Part shown: one piece after another, positions 8,317-17,956 of the stretch
Numbering within the stretch: position 1 is the first letter of the stretch
How the letters are laid out: each line of letters opens with the position of its first letter
NCBI GenBank assembly: GCA_016182785.1
Contig: JACPFU010000023.1
Location: forward strand, 272,932 to 336,931
DNA: 64,000 nt
Origin: Lysobacterales bacterium
GTDB taxonomy: Bacteria > Pseudomonadota > Gammaproteobacteria > Xanthomonadales > Ahniellaceae
Direction: 5' to 3'
Notes under the pieces: generated by a model
What the model saw: the letters and a program-made list of their open reading frames with translations, nothing else
What the model was told of the DNA's origin: nothing
Databases searched by the model: none
Program-made: the position numbers and the translations under genes

Positions 8317-10463
8317 TGGGCTTCGTCGGACGGCAGGCGCAGCAGCGTGACGCGGTAGGAGGTCTCGTTTCCAACCACGAGTTTCCGTCGCGGCGGGTCG
8401 TAGCCGATGTTCAGGGTCGGGTTGATCAGGGTCTCGAGCCCGATGATCTGGTTGACCGCTGGCACCGGTCCGGTGAGGCCGCCCGCCGGGATCATCGCGA
8501 TGGCGCCGGCATCGACGATCGCACCATTGTCGAAGGCATCGCTGCGCACGGTGAAGCGCCCGTCGGGCAGGGCGTCCAGGCCGCTTGCGCCGAACTGGTC
8601 GCCAGTCTGCAGGCCGCGAAGCACCGTGCCGGCACTGAGCACACCGCTGCTCGCGTGTTCACCCGGCAGGCGGATCACTCCACCGACGTCGATGCTGCCG
8701 CCGAAATCGAAGCCGGGGGCATTCGCCAGGAAGCTGCCGTCGGCGAGAGCGGCCAAGTGGTAGCCGAGGTTGTCGGAATCGTTGGCGCCGAGCAGCGAGT
8801 TCGCGGCGCTGATCGTGCCGGACAAGCCGCTGCTGCCGGAAGCCCAGGTGACGGCGCCGAGTTCGATACTGCCATCGGGGCTCCACGTGGGGCTGCCGAC
8901 GGCGTAGTTGCCATTGCCGAGCGCCACCACCTCGGGCCCGACCGGACCGCTGCTGGTGCCGACCAGCGCGTTCGCCGCCGAGATCGGCCCGGCGCAACCG
9001 CTGTTGCCGTTGCACCAGGCGATGCTGCCGGCATTGTTGACCGGGCCGTTGTTCCAGTTCGAGCTGTGGACGACGAAGTGGCCATTGGCGAGCGGCAGCA
9101 CGTTGCCAACCCGGTCCTCGGCGCTTGATCCGACCAGCGAGTTGGTGGCGCTCACCGGTCCGGTGATGCCGGTCGTGCCGTTGCCGAAGGTCACGGCGCC
9201 GGCATTGGCGACGGCGCCGTTGTCCCAGAGCGTGCTGCTGACCGCGAAGTTGCCGTTGGCGAGTGCATCCACTCCGCTTTCGCCAACACGGTCGGCCGCG
9301 GCAGTACCGAACAGCGAGTTGGTGACGCTCACGACCCCGGAGAATGCCGCGGAGCCGTTGACCAGCGTCACCGCGCCGGCGTCGGTAATGCCGCCGACAT
9401 CGACGCGGTCGCTGGCGACGACGTAATTGCCATTGGCAAGTGCGGCCACGCCGCTACTGCCGACGGCGTCTCCGGACAATGCACCGACCAGCGAGTTGAA
9501 TGGTGTGGCGGTGCCGATGCACGCGGCCGTGCCCGGGCACCAGGTGACGGCACCCACGTCGGCCACGGCGCCGTTGTCGAAGGAGGGGCTGACGATCAGG
9601 TAGTGGCCGTTGCTCAGTGCGACCAGACCGCCGGCGCCGAGCGCGCTGTTGGCGGTGCCGGCGATGCGTGCGTTGGCCGCGGTGATGGTCCCGATCAGGC
9701 CGCCGGAACCGGGGATCCGGGTCACTGCACCAACATCGACGGTTGCGCTGTCGTCCCAGTTGGGGCTGGCGATGACGGCATCACCGCTGGCGAGCGGCAG
9801 CGCTGCACCGCTGCCGACGCGGTCTTCGGCCTTGCTGCCGACCAGGGCATTCAAGGTCGAGAGGGTTCCATTGCAGCCGCCACTGCCGCTGCACCAGGCC
9901 ACGGCTCCGGCATTGGCGATCGCACCGCGGTCCCACTGCGGCGCCAGGACCAGATAGTTGCCGTTGGCCAGCGCGACCACGCTGCCGCTGAGATCGTTGC
10001 TCGTGCTGCCGACCAGCGAGTTCACGGCCGACACCGTGCCGTTGCATCCGGTCGCGGAATGGCACCAGGTGACCGCCCCGGCATCGAGCGCTGCGCCGTT
10101 CTTGAACAGCGGGCTCAAGACCACGAAATTGCCGTTGGCGAGGATGGTGACGCCGCCGCTGCCGACGGCGTCGTCTGCGCTCGCGCCGCGCAGGGTGCTG
10201 ATCAAGGTTCCATCCGTCGCAAACAGGTGCACGGCGCCAGCGCCAGGGTTTGGAATCGAGGCCGAGGTGTCGCGCACCACGATGTTCCCGTTCGGCAACA
10301 CGAAACTGCCATCGCCGAAGGTGTTGCTGCCTGGAGGCCGCACCAGCTCGATCTGCGCTGCCGACGCGGCCTGCGCGAGCAAGCAGGCCGTGAGCGGCAT
10401 CCAGGGAACGATGCGTGTTCTTCGGTGCGGAGCGGATGCGCGTGGGCGATGCGGGGTGTTCAC
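8292..10463 (-). CDS. Exported repeat protein with LANGNYVV-type repeats, paralog 1
   Basis: 723 residues: a signal peptide (hydrophobic MPLTACLLAQAASAA after a basic leader), a short N-terminal domain (PNGNIVVRDTSASIP, VHLFATDGTLISTL), then about eleven tandem units of 50-60 residues. The unit consensus is LVGS..D.VGSGGV..LANGN, Y.V.SP.WDNGA..DAGAVTW and G..G..G.SA.NS. The units resemble the beta-rich repeats (DUF5650-like, tentative) found in large adhesin-type proteins and would fold as a propeller or solenoid. It ends EAQLFANGFE. The GTG start aligns with the paralog's ATG start (MN-x-P). It is likely on the surface or released; the ligand is unknown. Confidence 0.83.
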   Translation of the reverse strand: MNTPHRPRASAPHRRTRIVPWMPLTACLLAQAASAAQIELVRPPGSNTFGDGSFVLPNGNIVVRDTSASIPNPGAGAVHLFATDGTLISTLRGASADDAVGSGGVTILANGNFVVLSPLFKNGAALDAGAVTWCHSATGCNGTVSAVNSLVGSTSNDLSGSVVALANGNYLVLAPQWDRGAIANAGAVAWCSGSGGCNGTLSTLNALVGSKAEDRVGSGAALPLASGDAVIASPNWDDSATVDVGAVTRIPGSGGLIGTITAANARIAGTANSALGAGGLVALSNGHYLIVSPSFDNGAVADVGAVTWCPGTAACIGTATPFNSLVGALSGDAVGSSGVAALANGNYVVASDRVDVGGITDAGAVTLVNGSAAFSGVVSVTNSLFGTAAADRVGESGVDALANGNFAVSSTLWDNGAVANAGAVTFGNGTTGITGPVSATNSLVGSSAEDRVGNVLPLANGHFVVHSSNWNNGPVNNAGSIAWCNGNSGCAGPISAANALVGTSSGPVGPEVVALGNGNYAVGSPTWSPDGSIELGAVTWASGSSGLSGTISAANSLLGANDSDNLGYHLAALADGSFLANAPGFDFGGSIDVGGVIRLPGEHASSGVLSAGTVLRGLQTGDQFGASGLDALPDGRFTVRSDAFDNGAIVDAGAIAMIPAGGLTGPVPAVNQIIGLETLINPTLNIGYDPPRRKLVVGNETSYRVTLLRLPSDEAQLFANGFE

Positions 10464-10622
10464 TGGAGGATGCCTCGTGCAGCAGTGCGGCGGATCGGAT
10501 GGCTAGACCGCGGTGATCGCGCGGACTTCACCATCGGCATACGCAGGCGAGTCCGAGAACTTTCGACGCGACGAGCGCAGGTCGCCGTGCCGTCCGTGAG
10601 CAGCTGGATGCCGGCGGGCGCG

Positions 10623-10695
10623 ACCATCGACGCCAGCGCCTGGCCGGAAGCGTGATCCGGCCTCGCGCCGTTACTCGAAGCCGTTGGCGAACAGC
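10623..10695. repeat. 73-bp perfect direct repeat, copy 2
   Basis: This is an exact copy of 8244-8316. Here the DUF2189-derived part (encoding TIDASAWPEA and stop) is not attached to a gene: it is a relict carried along when the unit holding the repeat-protein gene was duplicated. The hairpin stems fall at 10642-10648 and 10656-10662. Confidence 0.9.
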
Positions 10696-12842
10696 GGGCG
10701 CTCGTCGGGTTGCAGGCGCAGCAGCGTGACGCGGTTGTCGGGGCCGTGGCCGACCACGATCTGGCCGCGCACGGCGTCGTAGCCGTAGTACTGCGCGCTG
10801 CCCTGGTCGGGGATCAGGCCGATGACCTGGTTCGCCGCGGGCACCGGGCCGGTGAGGCCGCCGACCGGGATCAGCGCGGTGGCGCCGGCTTCGCTGATCG
10901 CGCCGTTGTCGAAATACTCGCTCTGCACCACCAGTCGCCCGTCCGGCAATGCATCGACGTTGCTGGCCCCGAACTGGTCGCCCGCCTGCGACCCGCGCAG
11001 CGTATTCGCGCCGCTGAGCATGCCGACGCTGGCGCTGTGGCCGGGCAGCCTGAGCACCGCACCGACATCGAGCGTTGCCCCGAGATCGAAGTCGGGACTG
11101 GTGGCGACGAAGCTGCCGTCGGCGAGTTCGCGCAGGTAGCTGCCGAGGTGATCGCCGGCACTGGCGCCGATCATCGAATTGGCGGCGCTGACGGTACCGA
11201 CGCGACCGCTGGTGCCCGACGCCCAGGTGACTGCGCCGACATCGGCGCTGGCCGCGTTGTCCCACTGAGGACTGCCGACCACGTAGTTGCCGTTGGCCAG
11301 CGCCAGCACGCGAGAGCCGATCGGGCTGCCGCTGGTGCCGACCAGCGCGTTCGCCGCCGAGATCGCGCCAGTGCAGCCGCTGGTGCCACTGCACCAGGCG
11401 ACGCTGCCGACGTCGGCGGCGGCGCCGTTGTCCCAGAACTGGCTGTAGACCACATAGTTGCCGTTGGCGAGCGTGTAGGCGTAGCCGACGTTGTCGTTGG
11501 CGGTGCTGCCGACCAGGGAATTCGCGACGCTGACCGGGCCAATGATGCCGCTGCTGCCGTTGCCGAAGGTGGAAGCGCCGGCATTGACGATCGCGCCGTT
11601 GTCCCAGAGCGTGCTGCGCGCGACGTAGTTGCCGTTGGCGAGCGCGCTGACGCGGTCCTCGCCGACGCGATCCATCGCGGTGCTGCCGTGCAGCGAATTG
11701 GCGGCGCCGACGACCCCGGAGAATGCCGCGGAGCCGTTGACCAGCGTCACCGCGCCGGCATCGGTCACGCCGCCGATATCGACGCGACCGCTGGCGACGA
11801 CGTAGTTGCCGTTGGCGAGTGCGGTGGCGCCGGCGCTGCCAACCGCGTCCCCGGGCAGCGCGCCGATCAGCGAATTGGCCGGCGTGACGGCACCGATGCA
11901 GGCGGAGAGGCCCGAGCACCAGGTGACGGCTCCGACGTCGGCATCGGCGCCATTGTCGAAGGAATGGCTGACGATCAGGTAATGGCCGTTGGCGAGCGCG
12001 ACCAGGCCACCGGAGCCGATGCGGCTGTCGGCGGTGGTGGCCACGCGCGAGTTGGCCGCGGAAACGTTGCCGACCAGGCCGCCGCTGCCACTGATGCGAG
12101 TGACGGCACCGGTGTTGATCGCGGCACCGTTGTCCCAGAACGGGCTGGCGATCACGGCGTCGCCGTTGGCCAGCAGCAGCACCGCGCCGCTGCCGACGCT
12201 GTCGTTCGCGCTGCTGCCGACGAGCGCGTTCGCGGCGGTGAGGGTGCCGGTGCGCCCGCTGTTGCCGTTGCACCAGATCACCGCGCCGACGTTGACCAGG
12301 GCGCCGTTGTCGAAGCCGCTGCTCGCCACCAGGTAGTGGCCGTTGGCGAGCGCGATCACCTGGCCGAGCTGCTGGAAGGCACTGGTGCCGATCAGCGAGT
12401 TCGCGGCGGAGATGGTGCCGTTGCAGCCGGTGCTGGCGTGGCACCACGTCACCGCGCCGGCGTTCTCGATCGCACCGTTGTCGAAGTAGCGACTCTCGAT
12501 CACGAAATGGCCATTGGCCAGCACGCGGACGCCGAAGTTGCCGACGCTGTCGTTCGCGCTGGCACCACGCAGCGTGCTGATCAGGGTGCCGTCGGGCGCG
12601 AACAGGTGCACAGCGCCGGCGCCGGCGGCGGGGATCGATGCCTGCGAGTCACGCACCACGATGTTGCCGTTCGGCAGCACCACCACGTCATCGCCGAACG
12701 CGACGCTGCCCGCTGGCGGCGTCAGTTCGATCTGCACCGCCTGCGCCTGCAGCGCAAGCCACGACAGCGGCAACAGCAGCCAGCGCGCGATGCGGGCTGC
12801 GACGACGGGAGCGGGGAGGGTCGAGCGCTTCGGATCGTTCAT
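10671..12842 (-). CDS. Exported repeat protein with LANGNYVV-type repeats, paralog 2
   Basis: 723 residues, the same length and layout as the gene at 8292-10463. It has a signal peptide (ARWLLLPLSWLALQAQA), an N-terminal PNGNIVVRDSQASIP segment, and about eleven 50-60-residue repeats, for example LVGSSANDSVGSG and SPQWDNAASADVGAVTWASG. It ends ERPLFANGFE. Both proteins keep paired Cys in the WC...TGC form of several repeats, suggesting disulfides and an extracytoplasmic location. The upstream regions of the two paralogs are also similar (an 'acgc...gagaactttcgacgc'-like stretch), so the promoter was probably duplicated too. It is divergent from the GGDEF gene. Confidence 0.83.
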   Translation of the reverse strand: MNDPKRSTLPAPVVAARIARWLLLPLSWLALQAQAVQIELTPPAGSVAFGDDVVVLPNGNIVVRDSQASIPAAGAGAVHLFAPDGTLISTLRGASANDSVGNFGVRVLANGHFVIESRYFDNGAIENAGAVTWCHASTGCNGTISAANSLIGTSAFQQLGQVIALANGHYLVASSGFDNGALVNVGAVIWCNGNSGRTGTLTAANALVGSSANDSVGSGAVLLLANGDAVIASPFWDNGAAINTGAVTRISGSGGLVGNVSAANSRVATTADSRIGSGGLVALANGHYLIVSHSFDNGADADVGAVTWCSGLSACIGAVTPANSLIGALPGDAVGSAGATALANGNYVVASGRVDIGGVTDAGAVTLVNGSAAFSGVVGAANSLHGSTAMDRVGEDRVSALANGNYVARSTLWDNGAIVNAGASTFGNGSSGIIGPVSVANSLVGSTANDNVGYAYTLANGNYVVYSQFWDNGAAADVGSVAWCSGTSGCTGAISAANALVGTSGSPIGSRVLALANGNYVVGSPQWDNAASADVGAVTWASGTSGRVGTVSAANSMIGASAGDHLGSYLRELADGSFVATSPDFDLGATLDVGAVLRLPGHSASVGMLSGANTLRGSQAGDQFGASNVDALPDGRLVVQSEYFDNGAISEAGATALIPVGGLTGPVPAANQVIGLIPDQGSAQYYGYDAVRGQIVVGHGPDNRVTLLRLQPDERPLFANGFE

Positions 12843-13028
12843 CGGCGGAGGTCTCGGACAGGGGCTGGCCTTGGCATCGGTGCGGCGGTGGTCATCACGC
12901 GAGCTTCACGAACAGCATACGCCGACGCGCCGAGAATCTTTCGACGCAACAGTTCGCAACCGCCGCGCAATCCACGACCGCCGCCGCGGTGGCACTCACT
13001 AGACTGCTGTTCGGGTGCAGAGGTGCAG

Positions 13029-15893
13029 ATGGCTCGACGCAGTCACGGACGCGCATGGTGGGGATGGCTGCTGCTGCTTGCCGGCGCGGTCGTTCACGCA
13101 CAGCAGTTGCTGGCGGTGAAGTTTCAGCCGGACCTGCGCGTCTATCCGCAGTTCTTTTCGCTGGTCCAGGGCGTCGAGGGCGATCTGCTGGTCGGTGGCA
13201 TGGACGGTGTGCTGCGGTTCGACGGCGGGCGCTGGCACTGGCTGGCGATGCCGCGACCCGGCGCCGTGCGCGCGCTGGCGGCTTCCGCGGACGGCCGCAT
13301 CTGGGTGGGTGCGACCAACGGCTTTGGCTACATCGAGCGCAGCGACAGCGGTCGCGAGCGCTATGTCGATGTCTCGGCGCAGTTCGCCGACGACCTGCAG
13401 GGACGCCGCTTTGCCGATGTCTGGGAAGTGGTCGAGGTCGGCGACACCGTGTACTTCCGCGCCCTCTACGACGTGTTCGCGGTCGGCAGGGACGGTCGGC
13501 GTCGCGGCTTCTGGCACCACCCGGGGCGCTTTGGCGGCATCGCCTCGGTTGGCGGCGAACTCTGGCTGCAGTGGCGCGGGCAGGGGCTCAAGGTGCTGCG
13601 CGGACAGGACTTCGAACTGCTGCCCGGCGGCGAGCGCTTCGCCGAGGCGCTGATCTACAACCTGCTGTCGCTGTCCGATGGTCGCGTGCTGCTGCATGAC
13701 GTGCGGCCCTCGCTGTGGCTGTGGCAGGACGGCACCTTCGTCGACCACACCACGCCGGAACTCGCGCGCGATCTCGCCGAGGCCGGCCGCGGCGCGCTGT
13801 TCGACGAAACCCATGTGGTGCTCGCGGCCGCGGACGGCGCGCTGCGCGTGCTCGACTTCGCTGGCGGCCAGATCGAGCGCGTGCCGCTGGGCAACAGTTA
13901 TCTGGCCGACGTGATCCGCGCGCACGATGGCAGCGTGCTCGCGCTCGACGTGTCCGGCGTCTCGCGTCTGGACTGGCCACCGAGTTGGCGACGGCTCGAT
14001 GCCGGCGCCGATGCCGTGAGCGGGGTCTACGCGTTGAACCGGTCCGCGGGCGTGCTCTACGCCAGCACCTGGGGCGGGGTGTTCGCGCACACGCCGGGCA
14101 CCGGTGATGGCGTGCAGTCGGTGCTGCCCGCTGGCGCCGCCGACGTCGAGTACTGGGGCGTGCACGGCGACGGGGACGACCTGCTGGTTGCATCGTCGAA
14201 GCAGTTGTTCCGACTGCGTGCCGAGGCCATGACGCCGCTGTCCGACGATGGTCTGTATCCGCGCCAGTTCCTGCCCGATCCGCTCGATCCCGCGCTGCTG
14301 TGGATCGGCACCGAGCACGGCCCGGCACTGTTCGCGAAGGTCGATGGCGAATGGCGGCTGCGACTGCAGCAGTCGTCCCCGGGCTGGCAGATCCTGTCGA
14401 TGCATGCGTTTGCCGGTTCGATCTGGCTCGGCTCCAGCGACCGCGGCGTGCATCGGCTGCGACGCGACGCTGTCGATCCCGGCGCCTGGCACTTCGAACC
14501 GGTCGGTGCAGCGTCGGGCCTGCCGAGCAACGAGGAGGTGCCGGCCCTGGTCTCGATGTTCGATGGCGCGTTGTACGTGAGCCTGGCGCGCGGCCTGTAT
14601 CGCGGCGACGGCGAGCGCTTCCGCAGCGACGATGCGCAGGGTCTGGCCGCCTTGCTCGACGAGAACGAACAGGTCCTGTTTCGCACCGGCGACGATGGCA
14701 TCGTCTGGGCGTTCAGCTACCACAGCGTGTACCGGCACGACGCCACGCGCGGGTGGTCGCTGGTGTTGCTCGGCGGCGTGCACACCGGCGCCGTCTTCGA
14801 CCTGCTGCCGATCGCGCAGGATGCCGCCTTCATCGGCAGCGAAGCCGGCCTGCTGCGCTATGCGCCGATGCCGACCGCGGCGCGTGCGATGCCCGCGACG
14901 GTGCGGCCGCGCATCAGCGCCGCACGCGTGCTGCATGGTCGCGCGGCGCCGATCGACCTGCCGCTGGACCGTCCGGCGCGGGTGCAGCTCAACGGCGGCA
15001 GCGTGGAATTCGAGTTTGCCTACCCGCGCCTGGATGGCGTCGGGGTCAGCGAATTCCAGTTCACCATCGACCCCGACGGACGCACCTGGTCGCCGTGGCG
15101 CAACCGCGCCAGCGCCGCGTTCTTCGCGCTGGCGCCGGGCGACTACCGCCTGCGCCTGCGCGCGCGCAGCCGCTACGGCGTCGCTGCCGAGGCAGATGCG
15201 TTCGAGTTCACCATCGTGCCGCGCTGGTACCAGCGCGCCTGGGTGCTTCCGCTCGCCATCGTGCTGCTGACCGGGCTGTTGGCACTGGCACTGGTGCAAC
15301 GCCAGCGGCTCAAGGTGCGGCGCCTGCGTGCGAGCAATCGCGCGCTCGATGCCGAGGTGCAGGCACGCACGCGCGAGCTGCAGCATGCCAACGAGCAGCT
15401 GCGCGGGCTGGCGCAAAGCGATGGCCTGACCGGGCTCGCCAACCGCCGCCACTTCGATGCCGAGCTGGCGCGGCTGTCGGCCGAGGCCAGTGCCGAGGCG
15501 CGTCCGCTCAGCCTGCTGTTCGCCGACGTCGATCACTTCAAGGCCTACAACGACGACCGCGGCCACCAGGCCGGGGATGACGTGCTGCGTGCGGTCGCGC
15601 GCCTGCTGCGCGAAGCGGTGGCGCCGACGGTGCTGGTCGCGCGCTACGGCGGCGAGGAGTTCGCGCTGGTCGCCGCCGGTCTCGATGCAGCGGCTGCCGG
15701 GCAACTGGCCGAACGCATCCGCGCCACGGTCGCCGCGGCGATGGCGGGCGTCACCATCAGCATCGGCATCGCCACACGCCCGGGTGCGGGCAACGAATCG
15801 GCTGCAGCGCTGATCGCGCGCGCCGATGCGGCGCTGTATCGCGCCAAGCACCGTGGCCGCAATCGCGTCGAAGCGGCTGCAGACGCCGCCTGA
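13029..15893 (+). CDS. Membrane diguanylate cyclase with periplasmic beta-propeller sensor
   Basis: 954 residues. A signal peptide (WWGWLLLLAGAVVHA) is followed by a long periplasmic region of two-component-regulator propeller repeats (LLVGGMDGVLRFDGGRW, GRIWVGATNGFGYIERS, SIWLGSSDRGVHRL). Next are a Y_Y_Y-type Ig-like domain (EFEFAYPRLDG, REF-like YRLRLRAR), one membrane segment at about 737-757, a short coiled coil, and a GGDEF domain. The active site is RYGGEEFALV (about 874) and the metal site is LLFADVDHFK. The position of the inhibitory RxxD site holds APTV, so product inhibition is probably lost. It should make c-di-GMP in response to an extracellular cue. The start at 13029 is fixed by the signal peptide; the open frame upstream is antisense. 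Confidence 0.88.
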   Translation: MARRSHGRAWWGWLLLLAGAVVHAQQLLAVKFQPDLRVYPQFFSLVQGVEGDLLVGGMDGVLRFDGGRWHWLAMPRPGAVRALAASADGRIWVGATNGFGYIERSDSGRERYVDVSAQFADDLQGRRFADVWEVVEVGDTVYFRALYDVFAVGRDGRRRGFWHHPGRFGGIASVGGELWLQWRGQGLKVLRGQDFELLPGGERFAEALIYNLLSLSDGRVLLHDVRPSLWLWQDGTFVDHTTPELARDLAEAGRGALFDETHVVLAAADGALRVLDFAGGQIERVPLGNSYLADVIRAHDGSVLALDVSGVSRLDWPPSWRRLDAGADAVSGVYALNRSAGVLYASTWGGVFAHTPGTGDGVQSVLPAGAADVEYWGVHGDGDDLLVASSKQLFRLRAEAMTPLSDDGLYPRQFLPDPLDPALLWIGTEHGPALFAKVDGEWRLRLQQSSPGWQILSMHAFAGSIWLGSSDRGVHRLRRDAVDPGAWHFEPVGAASGLPSNEEVPALVSMFDGALYVSLARGLYRGDGERFRSDDAQGLAALLDENEQVLFRTGDDGIVWAFSYHSVYRHDATRGWSLVLLGGVHTGAVFDLLPIAQDAAFIGSEAGLLRYAPMPTAARAMPATVRPRISAARVLHGRAAPIDLPLDRPARVQLNGGSVEFEFAYPRLDGVGVSEFQFTIDPDGRTWSPWRNRASAAFFALAPGDYRLRLRARSRYGVAAEADAFEFTIVPRWYQRAWVLPLAIVLLTGLLALALVQRQRLKVRRLRASNRALDAEVQARTRELQHANEQLRGLAQSDGLTGLANRRHFDAELARLSAEASAEARPLSLLFADVDHFKAYNDDRGHQAGDDVLRAVARLLREAVAPTVLVARYGGEEFALVAAGLDAAAAGQLAERIRATVAAAMAGVTISIGIATRPGAGNESAAALIARADAALYRAKHRGRNRVEAAADAA

Positions 15894-15896
15894 ACC

Positions 15897-16044
15897 TCAG
15901 CCGGGGACGCGTTCGGCATTGCCGGCAAGGCGCGACCACAGCGCATTCGCGGCGAGCTCGATCGCGAGCTTGGTGGCTGCGAACAACAGCAGGATGGCGC
16001 GCGGCTCGGCCGCGGACAGCGCCAGGAAGCCGCCGCCGAGCACC
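15897..16044 (-). pseudogene. C-terminal remnant of a DUF6498-type membrane protein gene
   Basis: Read on the minus strand this gives GGGFLALSAAEPRAILLLFA, then a final ANALWSRLAGNAERVPG and stop. The intact gene at 17210-17794 ends GGFLALSAADPRLILLLFAV and ALWTHFSGAAAAKPAT. Similarity stops abruptly near 16044. Only about 49 codons remain, with no start. This looks like the truncated first copy of a duplication, with the secreted-protein gene at 16239 now lying between the two copies. Confidence 0.75.
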
Positions 16045-16238
16045 CATCAAACCGCTGAAATGCTCTGCAATCAGGCCCCGATCACGACCAAGCCGAGCCA
16101 AACCGACGCTTGCGCCGTCGCTGGCCATCATGCAGGCTGCCCCGACAGGGCGTTTGAATTTCCTTGCCTGATGGAAATGCAAAGGGGCAGTGCCATGCAC
16201 GCTATTGATCTTGTCTGCAGAATCTAGGAGCGTTTCCC

Positions 16239-17108
16239 ATGCGAATGTGTTTTCGCGTCGCCGCAGCAAATCTATTCGCGATCTGTGTGCTGTGCAGCGG
16301 GTCTGGCGCGTCCATCGCTCAAGCCGTCGGCGTCACCAACGGCAACACCCGCCTAGCCTTCGGCAGTCCCGCTCCCATCTACGTCACCTTTGCTTCCGGA
16401 GCGACGCCGGTGGTCTCGTATTCCCTCACCGTGTCGTACATGCCGATCATGTTCGGCACGCCGACCGTGTCGATGTGCTTTGCCAACGCGAATTGCACAG
16501 TGGACGCAGGGGCCGGGACGATCAGTGTCGTCCGCACGAATCCAGTACCCATCGCACTGCAATCCGAGAATGGATGTTTGCTCGTTTTCACGACCACTGG
16601 GTACGGCCAGATGGGCTCATTCCCGCTGGCGATCAGCAATGCGCAGGCAACCGACCCGAACGGCAATCCGGTCACGCTCGGTACCCAGGACGGCAGTATC
16701 GGCATCATCAGCGGCGGCGGCGAACCACCGCAACTGTCCTACTTGCCGCAGTTTGACGCCGACTGCGCGACCGACCCGGTTGCCGAAGTGCACTTTGCGG
16801 ATGCGCCGGATCCCACGAATGCGGAGATCAATCTCGCGGTCACGCCGGGCAGCCCGTCGGCGGAGCCGGTGCTGCTGGCGTGCACGGCGCCATCGGGTAT
16901 CAGCATCGTCTCTGGCGGCAACCAAATGCTGCAGGGTGCTGCGATCGCCAACCCGATTGCCCTGCGTTGCGATACCTCGTCGCCGCAGACCCGAACTCTG
17001 ATCTGCACCGAAACCACGTCCAACGGACGCTGGTTCCGACACTGGGACCTCGCCTGCGCTGGACCGCTGTTCATCGACGGATTCGAGGGTGGTACTGCCC
17101 AGCCCTGA
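16239..17108 (+). CDS. Exported protein of unknown function, cohesin-like N-terminal region
   Basis: 289 residues. There is a good ribosome site (AGGAG ending 8 bases before the ATG) and a signal peptide (ANLFAICVLCSGSGASIAQA). Residues ~35-165 form one beta-sandwich-like region (PIYVTFASGATPVVSYSLTV, MGSFPLAISNAQATDPNG) that resembles cohesin or big-like surface modules. A second Cys-containing beta-rich segment follows. The end is GPLFIDGFEGGTAQP, the shared tail with eight extra residues after it. I do not recognise a specific family. It sits between the DUF6498 remnant and the intact DUF6498 gene. Confidence 0.75.
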   Translation: MRMCFRVAAANLFAICVLCSGSGASIAQAVGVTNGNTRLAFGSPAPIYVTFASGATPVVSYSLTVSYMPIMFGTPTVSMCFANANCTVDAGAGTISVVRTNPVPIALQSENGCLLVFTTTGYGQMGSFPLAISNAQATDPNGNPVTLGTQDGSIGIISGGGEPPQLSYLPQFDADCATDPVAEVHFADAPDPTNAEINLAVTPGSPSAEPVLLACTAPSGISIVSGGNQMLQGAAIANPIALRCDTSSPQTRTLICTETTSNGRWFRHWDLACAGPLFIDGFEGGTAQP

Positions 17109-17209
17109 ACACCGATCCGCACGAAGTCACCCGGCGCATGCCGGAACTCGGACTCGTCGGTATCGGAGGTCATCGCGTGGTGCTGGCCGCGGCGGTCGTG
17201 GCCTGAAGC

Positions 17210-17794
17210 TCAGGTCGCCGGCTTGGCGGCGGCAGCGCCCGAGAAATGCGTCCACAGTGCTGCGGCGATCAGTTCGATCATGAGTTTGAGCACGGCGAAC
17301 AGCAGCAGGATCAGGCGCGGATCGGCCGCGGACAGGGCCAGGAACCCACCGACCAGCACGATCGCGTGCAGCACCAGCACGCGCGCGTAGGGCTCGGCCA
17401 TCAGCCGGCCGCTGCTGCTGCGCGCGGCCGCGCCGCTGTGCTGCCAGTTCCGGAAACCTTGCCATTGCAGCAGCACGACCGTCGCCGCCGACAGCCACCA
17501 GCCCGCGGCAGGTTCGCGGAAGCCGCCGCTGACGAGGCCGAAGAACGCCAGCACCAGGATCCCGTGCACGCTGGTGAAGATGCCGTAATGCATCGCGAAG
17601 AACTGGCTCATCGGGAACGGCTGTCGCGGCTCCGGCCGCAACTGCTCGACCGCACGCAGGCGCCGGTACTGGAACCAGCCGGTGCAGGCGTTCTCGAACC
17701 AGTACAGCCCGAGCACCGGGAACACGCCCCACCAGCCGAGCCAGATCGGCACCAGCGCGGCGAGGTTCCAGAACAGGATCAGCAGGTAGGCCAT
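17210..17794 (-). CDS. DUF6498 family inner-membrane protein
   Basis: 194 residues with about six membrane segments. The start LLILFWNLAALVPIWLGWW, the YWFENACTGWF loop and MHYGIFTSVHGILVLAFFG match the DUF6498 pattern as I know it (YW.EN..G near the start, then HYG..F..VHG). The role is unknown. The ATG at 17794 is used because the hydrophobic N-terminus begins there; a GTG two codons earlier is possible. The cytochrome gene starts divergently about 160 bases away. Confidence 0.75.
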   Translation of the reverse strand: MAYLLILFWNLAALVPIWLGWWGVFPVLGLYWFENACTGWFQYRRLRAVEQLRPEPRQPFPMSQFFAMHYGIFTSVHGILVLAFFGLVSGGFREPAAGWWLSAATVVLLQWQGFRNWQHSGAAARSSSGRLMAEPYARVLVLHAIVLVGGFLALSAADPRLILLLFAVLKLMIELIAAALWTHFSGAAAAKPAT

Positions 17795-17956
17795 GATCAC
17801 GCATGGTACCGATGGCCGGCAGGCAGCCGCCGGATGACGTGACGGCCACCACGATCCGTTGCCGCGCGCAGGCCTACCGCGCCCCGGCTTGACCGGCGTC
17901 AATGGCGGCGGTGTCGGCACTGCCTAGGCTCGCCACAGCGATTGTGGAGAAATGTC

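Noticed and set aside
10710..13028. Long in-frame 5' extension of the diguanylate cyclase frame
   Set aside because: It runs antisense through the 723-residue repeat protein; the signal peptide at 13029 fixes the real start.
12999..15851. A 950-codon minus-strand frame opposite the diguanylate cyclase
   Set aside because: Antisense shadow; no domain resemblance, while the plus strand has propeller, Y_Y_Y and GGDEF motifs.
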